This document shows, in pieces, positions 57,747 through 64,000 of a stretch of DNA of 64,000 bases. A program made the position numbers and the translations under genes. The stretch spans positions 55,976-119,975 of the forward strand of contig VERE01000003.1 of NCBI GenBank assembly GCA_018882835.1. Direction: 5' to 3'. The notes under the pieces are model-generated. The model was not told where the DNA came from. It searched no databases and worked only from the letters and a program-made list of their open reading frames with translations. Numbering within the stretch: position 1 is the first letter of the stretch; each line of letters starts with the position of its first letter. The stretch comes from Limnohabitans sp. (GTDB lineage Bacteria > Pseudomonadota > Gammaproteobacteria > Burkholderiales > Burkholderiaceae_C).

Positions 57747-58562
57747 TCATTGCGAGGCCGCGCGGGTTGTCACGAACTGGTTCAGCAAGCGCGCATAGTC
57801 GTCGGGACGTTGCATCGGGCTGATGTGGCCACACGGGTCCAGCACTTCCAGCTGACTGCCAGCAATCAGCGCGGCCATGGAGCCCATTTCATCGGGCGAA
57901 GCTGCGCCGTCTTGTGCGCCAGCCAGCAGCATCACCGGGACCTGAATGCGATGCAGCTCGCCTTGCAGCTTGAGCCCCAGAATGGCTTTGACGCAGGCCG
58001 TGTAGCCATCGGCCGAGGTGCCGCCCACAATCTGGCGCATCAGCGCCATGCCCTGCGGGTCAGCCTGACGCGCGTCTGCGGTAAACCAGCGCTCCAGGGT
58101 CGACTCGATCAAGCCCTGCATGCCTTGGGACGCCAACACCCCGAGGCGTTGGTTCCAGCCGGCGCTGCCGGCTTCGTCAATGCGGGCGCGGCAGTTGCAA
58201 GCCATCAGGCCAGCCAGTCGCTCGGGGTGGTTCAAGGCCAGGGTCAAGCCCGTCATGCCGCCCAGGGAGACACCGGCTACCACGGCGCGCGGCATGTGAC
58301 AGGCATCCATCACTGCCAGCAAGTCGTTGCCCAGGTCATCGAGTGTGGCCATGGCGCTGCCAGCCTTGCTTTGGCCGTGCCCTCGGCTGTCATAGCGAAG
58401 CACGCGACAATGTGGCGTCAGCAGCGGCAGCACGCGGTCCCACATGCGCATGTCGGTGGCCAAGGAGTTGGACAGCACCACGGCAGGCGCCTGCGCAGGC
58501 CCCTCCAGGGTGTAAGCAATGCGGCTGCCGTCGGGGCGGTCAATGTGGTGTGTCTGACTCAT
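57747..58562 (-). CDS. Alpha/beta hydrolase (3-oxoadipate enol-lactonase-like)
   Basis: VVLSNSLATDMRMWDRVLPLLTPHCRVLRYDSRGHGQSKAG; AVVAGVSLGGMTGLTLALNHPERLAGLMACN. Confidence 0.8.
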   Translation of the reverse strand: MSQTHHIDRPDGSRIAYTLEGPAQAPAVVLSNSLATDMRMWDRVLPLLTPHCRVLRYDSRGHGQSKAGSAMATLDDLGNDLLAVMDACHMPRAVVAGVSLGGMTGLTLALNHPERLAGLMACNCRARIDEAGSAGWNQRLGVLASQGMQGLIESTLERWFTADARQADPQGMALMRQIVGGTSADGYTACVKAILGLKLQGELHRIQVPVMLLAGAQDGAASPDEMGSMAALIAGSQLEVLDPCGHISPMQRPDDYARLLNQFVTTRAASQ

Positions 58563-58657
58563 GGTTTACCCAAAGGTGTGAAGAAAGTGATACCCAAGGC
58601 GCGCTGGGCACGGTATTATTTTATTGATCTTTGGATAAACAAGTGCTGGGGTAAACG

Positions 58658-59569
58658 ATGAATCAACGAAGCGCGGGCCGCTGTGTCGGTGTGGTGGGGC
58701 TGGGAATCATGGGTTCGTCGATTGCAGCCAACCTGCAAAAAAGCGGGTTCCAGGTTCTGGGCGTTGAAATACATGCCAGCACACGGCGTCGCATGGCGCC
58801 TTTGCTGACGCGTGTGAGCGCCGATGCGGGTGACATCGTGGCAGCAGGGGTGCAGCACATCGTGACATCTTTGCCCTCGAGTGCTGCCCTGATGGCCGTT
58901 TGCCAGGCCTTGGTGCAAGCCCGCTTGCAGCAAGCCGGGCGTCGCAGCCGTATGGTGGTGGCCGAGGCCAGCACGTTCTCTTTGAAAGACAAACAGGCCG
59001 CACGCACGCTCTTGGCACAAGCCGGCATCGAGATGATTGACGCACCTCTGTCTGGTACTGGCGCCCAAGCCAAAACCAAAGACCTCACGGTGTACGCCAG
59101 CGGCGATGCCAAGTCCATCCAGTGGATGATGCCGGTGTTCAAAGGCTTTTCGCGCGCCCAGTTTTCGGTGGGCGAGTTCGGCAACGGCATGAAGATGAAG
59201 CTGGTGGCCAACCTTTTGGTGGCCATCCACAACGTGTCGGCGGCGGAGGCACTGCTGTTTGGCAAGAAACTCGGCCTGTCGCCGAAAAAAGTGGTGGAAG
59301 TGGTGGCCGATGGCGCAGGCGGCTCACGCATGTTCCAGGTACGGGGCCCCATGATGGCGGCCCGCACCTGGCACCAGGCCACCATGAAAAACGAGGTGTG
59401 GCAAAAGGACATGACCCTGATTCATGATGCCCTGCACGAACTTTCTTTGCCGGCGCCCCTTTTTGCAGCCTGCATTCCCATTTACCATGCTGCCATGTCG
59501 CAAGGGCATCAGCTGCATGACACCGCTGCCGTTTATGCTGTGCTCGAAAAATTTGCTGGAGAAACCTGA
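58658..59569 (+). CDS. NAD(P)-dependent beta-hydroxyacid dehydrogenase (3-hydroxyisobutyrate dehydrogenase family)
   Basis: VGVVGLGIMGSSIAANLQKSGFQVLGVE; DAPLSGTGAQAKTKDLTVYASG; GNGMKMKLVANLLVAIHNVSAAEAL. Confidence 0.9.
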   Translation: MNQRSAGRCVGVVGLGIMGSSIAANLQKSGFQVLGVEIHASTRRRMAPLLTRVSADAGDIVAAGVQHIVTSLPSSAALMAVCQALVQARLQQAGRRSRMVVAEASTFSLKDKQAARTLLAQAGIEMIDAPLSGTGAQAKTKDLTVYASGDAKSIQWMMPVFKGFSRAQFSVGEFGNGMKMKLVANLLVAIHNVSAAEALLFGKKLGLSPKKVVEVVADGAGGSRMFQVRGPMMAARTWHQATMKNEVWQKDMTLIHDALHELSLPAPLFAACIPIYHAAMSQGHQLHDTAAVYAVLEKFAGET

Positions 59570-60075
59570 TGTCCGACCCCCAACAACAAGCCCAACGTGC
59601 GCTGCGCAACGCCTTGGGCGCGTTTCCCACGGGGGTGACCGTCATCACGGCCCGCGACGACACCCGCGACAGCTTGGTGGGCTTGACGGTGAACAGCTTC
59701 AGCTCGGTCTCCCTCGACCCCGCCTTGGTGCTGTGGTCCCTGTCGTGCAAATCACCCAACCTGAGCGTGTTTGTGCCGGGGCGTGCACACGTCATCCATG
59801 TGCTGGCCGACACCCAGAAAGACATGGCCTACCAGTTTGCCAGCCCGGGTGTCGACAAGTATGCGGGCGTTGACTACCAGCTCACCGAGGCATTCCCGGC
59901 GCCGGTGATCGAAGCTTGTACAGCGCGCTTCTTTTGCGAGGTGCACCAGGTACTCGATGGCGGCGACCACCACATCATTCTGGCCCGCGTGCTGCGTTAC
60001 GATGCCAGCGACTTGGCGCCCTTGCTGTTTGCCAAAGGTCAGATGATGAGTCTGGACACTTGCACCGCTCCCTGA
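59569..60075 (+). CDS. Flavin reductase family protein (DIM6/NTAB type)
   Basis: RNALGAFPTGVTVITARDDTRDSLVGLTVNSFSSVSLDPALVLWSLSCKSPNLSVF. Confidence 0.92.
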   Translation: MSDPQQQAQRALRNALGAFPTGVTVITARDDTRDSLVGLTVNSFSSVSLDPALVLWSLSCKSPNLSVFVPGRAHVIHVLADTQKDMAYQFASPGVDKYAGVDYQLTEAFPAPVIEACTARFFCEVHQVLDGGDHHIILARVLRYDASDLAPLLFAKGQMMSLDTCTAP

Positions 60076-60093
60076 GCGGACGAAGGCTTGCTG

Positions 60094-60924
60094 ATGGCAG
60101 AACGGCTGATTCGCGGCGCCAGAATTCATTACCGAGTGTTCGGCGCGCATGGGCCCTGGTTGGCCCTGGTTACAGGCGGACGCCGCGGCTTTGCCGAATT
60201 CATACCGTTTGCGGAAAAGCTGGCCGCCAAAGGCTTGCGAGTCGTGCTGCACGACCGGCGCAATACGGGCGCCTCCGATGTGATCATTGACGGCACCGAT
60301 GGCGAAGAAGAAATCTGGGCCGATGATCTGGCCGAACTCATGTCGCAACTCGGTGCCTTGCCCGCTTTCATTGGCGGCACGTCCTCGGGTGCGCGTTTGT
60401 CCATGTTGTTCTACCAACGCCATCCGGCTGCGGTGCGCGGGCTTTTGCTGATGCGCATCACCGGCGGGGATTTTGCGGCGGGACGTTTGCCCGAAAACTA
60501 TTACGGTCAGTTCATCCGGGCCGCGCGCGAAGGTGGCATGCAGGCAGTGTGCGCAACCGAGCAGTACCGTGAGCGCATCCAGGCCAACCCTGACAATTTG
60601 CCGCGCTTGATGGCCATGGACCCGGCGCGCTACATCGCGGTCATGAGCCATTGGCTGGACATTTTCTTGAAGGGCCCGCGCAAACCCGTGCTGGGCATGA
60701 CCGAGGAGGCCATGCGGGCCATTCGCGTGCCTACCCTGGTGGTGCCAGGCAACGACAAAACCCACGATGCGGCGGGCGGTCGGGCCGCCGCCGCCCTCAT
60801 CCCGGGCAGCGTCTTGTTCGAGCTGCCGATTGAAGACCAGGATGTGCCCGTCTTGCCGTTTTCGGCCTGGTCCGAACACGAGCCCACCCTGGCCCAGCTG
60901 TTTGCCGATTTCATCCAGGGCTGA
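60094..60924 (+). CDS. Alpha/beta hydrolase
   Basis: RVVLHDRRNTGASDV; PAFIGGTSSGARLSMLFYQRHPAAVRGLLLMRITGG; LVVPGNDKTHDAAGG. Confidence 0.85.
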   Translation: MAERLIRGARIHYRVFGAHGPWLALVTGGRRGFAEFIPFAEKLAAKGLRVVLHDRRNTGASDVIIDGTDGEEEIWADDLAELMSQLGALPAFIGGTSSGARLSMLFYQRHPAAVRGLLLMRITGGDFAAGRLPENYYGQFIRAAREGGMQAVCATEQYRERIQANPDNLPRLMAMDPARYIAVMSHWLDIFLKGPRKPVLGMTEEAMRAIRVPTLVVPGNDKTHDAAGGRAAAALIPGSVLFELPIEDQDVPVLPFSAWSEHEPTLAQLFADFIQG

Positions 60925-60944
60925 GAGGGTGGGACAATACGTCC

Positions 60945-62261
60945 ATGCACCCCAAAGCCCTGTTAGACGCCTGCTCCGAACTGGTCCGGCTGATTCTCAA
61001 GTTGGACCACCCCGCCGATGCGGTGGTTTCCAAGTTTTTCCGCGACCATCGCAAGACCTACGCCTTTGGCCCACGCGAGCGTGCCTCGCTGGCCGAGACG
61101 GTCTACAACGTGTTGCGCTTCAAACTGCGCTACGACCATTTCGCGCCTTCGGGCTCGGGCCCGAAAGAGCGCCGCCTGGCCATTCTGGGCTTTGCGCAGT
61201 ATTTACAAGACAGCGCGGCGGGCAAGCCCGGCGCCCTGGATTTTTTGAAAGATGCACTCTTTGCCAATGAGCGCACCTGGCTGGAAAATTGTTTGCAAAT
61301 TCAAACCGCCGACTTGCTCGAGCGCCACAGGCACAACCTGCCCGAATGGCTGGTGCAGCCGCTGAAGGCGCAACTGGGCCAAGACGGCGGGCAAGAATTC
61401 TGGGCGCTGGTGGACAGCTTTCAGCACAGTGCCACCTTGGACTTGCGCGTCAACAGCTTCACCGACAAAAGGTCCGATGTGCAAAAAGAGCTGAAGCTGG
61501 CGGGCCTGAGCGCGCAGCCCACGCCACATTCACCCTGGGGTTTGCGCATCCAGGGTAAGCCGTCACTGGCCAAGCTGGACGCCTTTGCCCGAGGCGCCAT
61601 CGAAGTGCAAGACGAGGGCTCGCAACTGTTGTCCCTGTTGGTGGATGCCAAGCGGGGCGAGATGGTGGTCGATTTTTGTGCCGGTGCTGGTGGCAAAACC
61701 CTGGCTTTGGGCGCCGCCATGCGCAGCACAGGCCGCCTCTATGCCTTTGACACTTCGGCCCACCGCCTCGAGGCCCTGAAGCCCCGGTTGGCACGCAGCA
61801 AACTCTCCAATGTGCACCCGGCGGCCATCGCCCACGAGCGCGATGAGCGCATCAAGCGCCTGTCTGGCAAGATTGACCGCGTGCTGGTTGATGCGCCATG
61901 TTCGGGCCTGGGCACACTGCGCCGCAACCCCGACCTGAAATGGCGGCAGTCGCCCCAGACTGTGGCCGAACTGGTGCAAAAGCAAACCGCCATTCTGGAC
62001 AGCGCGGCACGTTTGGTGAAGTCGGGTGGCCGACTGGTCTATGCCACTTGCAGCGTTTTGCCCGAAGAAAACGAGCAGATCGCGGCGGCTTTCTCGGCAA
62101 CGCATCCCGGCTTCAAGTCGGTGCCTGTGGCCAGTTTGCTGGAAGAGCTGAAAGTCGCCAACGCCGCGCAACTGTGCACCCCGGATGGGCTTTACCTGCG
62201 TTTGTGGCCGCATCGCCACGGAACCGATGGCTTCTTTGCGTCGGTATGGATTGCCGCGTAA
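60945..62261 (+). CDS. 16S rRNA (cytosine-C5) methyltransferase, RsmB/NOL1/NOP2 family
   Basis: VVDFCAGAGGKTLALGAAMRSTGRLYAFD; VLVDAPCSGLGTLRRNPDLKWR; LVYATCSVLPEENE. Confidence 0.92.
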   Translation: MHPKALLDACSELVRLILKLDHPADAVVSKFFRDHRKTYAFGPRERASLAETVYNVLRFKLRYDHFAPSGSGPKERRLAILGFAQYLQDSAAGKPGALDFLKDALFANERTWLENCLQIQTADLLERHRHNLPEWLVQPLKAQLGQDGGQEFWALVDSFQHSATLDLRVNSFTDKRSDVQKELKLAGLSAQPTPHSPWGLRIQGKPSLAKLDAFARGAIEVQDEGSQLLSLLVDAKRGEMVVDFCAGAGGKTLALGAAMRSTGRLYAFDTSAHRLEALKPRLARSKLSNVHPAAIAHERDERIKRLSGKIDRVLVDAPCSGLGTLRRNPDLKWRQSPQTVAELVQKQTAILDSAARLVKSGGRLVYATCSVLPEENEQIAAAFSATHPGFKSVPVASLLEELKVANAAQLCTPDGLYLRLWPHRHGTDGFFASVWIAA

Positions 62262-62306
62262 AATAGTCGGGTTATCAAGAGAGCACTTTTGAGTTAAAGG
62301 TTGCAC

Positions 62307-63518
62307 ATGTTTGTACTGAATCTGCCCTGGGTGGATGCGCTTCTGAATTGGTTGGCCCATGGCTTGTGGGGCCTGAGCGCTTGGCAAGTCGTGCTTTACA
62401 CCTTGGCCACCACCCACATCACCATTGCGGGCGTCACCATTTATCTGCATCGCCATCAGGCCCACCGTTCTCTGGACCTGCATTGGCTGCCTTCGCATTT
62501 CTTCCGATTGTGGCTGTGGTTGGGCACGGGCATGCAAACCAAAGCTTGGGCCGCGATTCACCGCAAGCACCACGCCAAGTGCGAAACTGCGGAAGACCCC
62601 CACAGCCCGCAAACCCGTGGCTTGAAAACCGTTTTTTGGCAAGGGGCCGAGCTCTACCGCGCCGAAGCCAACAATGCCGAAACCCTCGCCAAGTACGGCC
62701 ATGGCACCCCCGACGACTGGGTGGAGCGCAACGTCTACAGCCGCTTCCCTTGGCAAGGTGTAGGCCTGATGCTGATCATCGACCTGGCCCTGTTTGGCGC
62801 CCTGGGCTTGACAGTCTGGGCGGTGCAAATGCTGTGGATCCCCGTCACCGCTGCTGGCATCATCAATGGTGTGGGCCACTTCTGGGGCTATCGCAACTTC
62901 GAGGCGCCCGACGCCAGCACCAACATCTCACCCTGGGGCATCATCATCGGCGGTGAAGAGTTGCACAACAACCACCACACCTACCCCACGTCGGCCAAGC
63001 TGTCGGTCAAGCCCTACGAGTTCGACATCGGCTGGCTCTACATCCGCATTCTGCAAACCCTGGGCCTGGCCCATGTGAAAAAGACCCCGCCCAAGCTGGC
63101 CTTTGGTGACATCCAGCCCGTGGCCAATGAAAAAACCCTGGAAGCGGTCATTGCCAACCGCTATGAGGTCATGGCCCATTACGCCCGCCAACTGCGCCTG
63201 GCCTGCCAGCAAGACCTGAGCGCGCTCAAGCAGCGCCCCACCGATGCCGTGGTGAGGGCTGCGCGCCGCTGGATGCACCGTGACGTCGAGAAAGTGCCGG
63301 CCTCTGCCCTGAGCCTGCTGGCCCAAGCGCGCGCCGCCTTGCCGCAAGTTGACACCATGGTGCGCATGCGCGAAGAGCTGCGCCAACTCTGGCTCAACAC
63401 CCACCGCTCCCGCGAGCAACTGGCAGCCGACTTGCAGGCCTGGTGCAAGCGCGCCGAAGACAGTGGCGTGGCCGCCTTGCAAGAGTTCTCGGTTCGCCTG
63501 CGGGCCGCTCGCGCCTGA
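62307..63518 (+). CDS. Acyl-CoA desaturase/fatty acid desaturase
   Basis: Histidine boxes YLHRHQAHRSL, HRKHHAKCE, EELHNNHHTYP. Confidence 0.92.
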   Translation: MFVLNLPWVDALLNWLAHGLWGLSAWQVVLYTLATTHITIAGVTIYLHRHQAHRSLDLHWLPSHFFRLWLWLGTGMQTKAWAAIHRKHHAKCETAEDPHSPQTRGLKTVFWQGAELYRAEANNAETLAKYGHGTPDDWVERNVYSRFPWQGVGLMLIIDLALFGALGLTVWAVQMLWIPVTAAGIINGVGHFWGYRNFEAPDASTNISPWGIIIGGEELHNNHHTYPTSAKLSVKPYEFDIGWLYIRILQTLGLAHVKKTPPKLAFGDIQPVANEKTLEAVIANRYEVMAHYARQLRLACQQDLSALKQRPTDAVVRAARRWMHRDVEKVPASALSLLAQARAALPQVDTMVRMREELRQLWLNTHRSREQLAADLQAWCKRAEDSGVAALQEFSVRLRAARA

Positions 63519-63541
63519 GCCTTTCGGCTTTTGCAGACAAC

Positions 63542-63569
63542 AAAAAACCCGCTCGCAAGCGGGTTTTTT
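63542..63569. terminator. Bidirectional rho-independent terminator between desaturase and rpmG
   Basis: AAAAAACCCGCT-CGCA-AGCGGGTTTTTTT. Confidence 0.9.
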
Positions 63570-63590
63570 TGTGGGTAGAAACGCCCTGAA

Positions 63591-63761
63591 TTATTTCAGC
63601 TTGGTTTCTTTGTATTCCACGTGCTTGCGAGCTTTCGGATCAAATTTCATGATCGTCATTTTCTCGGGCATGGTTTTCTTGTTCTTGCTGGTGGTGTAGA
63701 AGTGGCCTGTGCCAGCTGTCGATTCCAGCTTGATTTTTTCGCGTCCGCCTTTGGAAGCCAT
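63591..63761 (-). CDS. rpmG: 50S ribosomal protein L33
   Basis: Not in the ORF track (short); minus-strand translation [56 protein letters not shown]. Confidence 0.95.
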   Translation of the reverse strand: MASKGGREKIKLESTAGTGHFYTTSKNKKTMPEKMTIMKFDPKARKHVEYKETKLK

Positions 63762-63787
63762 GAGGGTGTCCTTTCAGTGTGAGGGGA

Positions 63788-64000
63788 TCAGGCTTGACCG
63801 CGTGCACGCAGGTCGGCGAGCACGGCATCAATGCCATTTTTGTCGATCAGGCGCAGCGCAGCGCTGGAAACGCGCAGGCGCACCCAACGGTTTTCGCTTT
63901 CCACCCAGAAACGGCGGTATTGCAGGTTCGGCATGAACCGACGCTTGGTTTTGTTGTTGGCGTGGGAAACGTTGTTGCCCACCATCGGGCCTTTGCCCGT
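63788..64000 (-). CDS. rpmB: 50S ribosomal protein L28 (N-terminus beyond window end)
   Basis: [70 protein letters not shown]. Confidence 0.95.
   Translation of the reverse strand, partial: TGKGPMVGNNVSHANNKTKRRFMPNLQYRRFWVESENRWVRLRVSSAALRLIDKNGIDAVLADLRARGQA

Noticed and set aside
1-64000. CRISPR arrays, prophage, IS elements, tRNA/rRNA genes
   Set aside because: Looked for regular short repeats, transposase/integrase motifs and RNA gene signatures; none recognised. Small or divergent RNA genes could be missed without covariance-model tools.

Overview
64 kb of GC-rich chromosomal DNA, dense with genes and almost certainly from a betaproteobacterium close to Comamonadaceae/Burkholderiales (inferred from protein family content, gene order and codon bias). 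Left to right: (1) the 3' part of boxA (benzoyl-CoA epoxidase reductase), overlapping a two-gene cytoplasmic NAD-linked formate dehydrogenase whose NuoE-like and NuoF-like parts are fused; (2) an accessory block (DUF3305, DUF3306, poly-[4Fe-4S] protein, TorD-like chaperone, mini-Tat protein) and a membrane-bound periplasmic formate dehydrogenase with two small uncharacterised proteins; (3) MFS, Nudix and Bug-receptor genes; (4) a complete cytochrome c maturation operon ccmABCDEFGHI, preceded by an overlapping FemAB/GNAT-like gene; (5) a long minus-strand run (orphan LuxR-type regulator, trpS, M50 protease, Sua5/YrdC, EamA, PHP, recJ, RpfE-like); (6) lolC/E-lolD-tatD-speE-like; (7) a tripartite tricarboxylate transporter with GGT, M81/MlrC, EamA and SDR genes; (8) qor, lspA-ileS-ribF, HNH, purN; (9) a catabolic stretch with paired acyl-CoA dehydrogenases; (10) rsmB, a desaturase, rpmG and partial rpmB. 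I found no tRNA, rRNA, CRISPR array, transposase or prophage. The most striking unexplained sequence signal is a perfect 34-bp inverted repeat with a 28-nt spacer (53900-53995) in the divergent purN/acyl-CoA dehydrogenase intergenic region, next to a second perfect hairpin. The most interesting functional hypothesis is coupling of formate-releasing benzoyl-CoA degradation to the adjacent formate dehydrogenases. I ran no database searches; calls rest on reading the translations and recalling family motifs.
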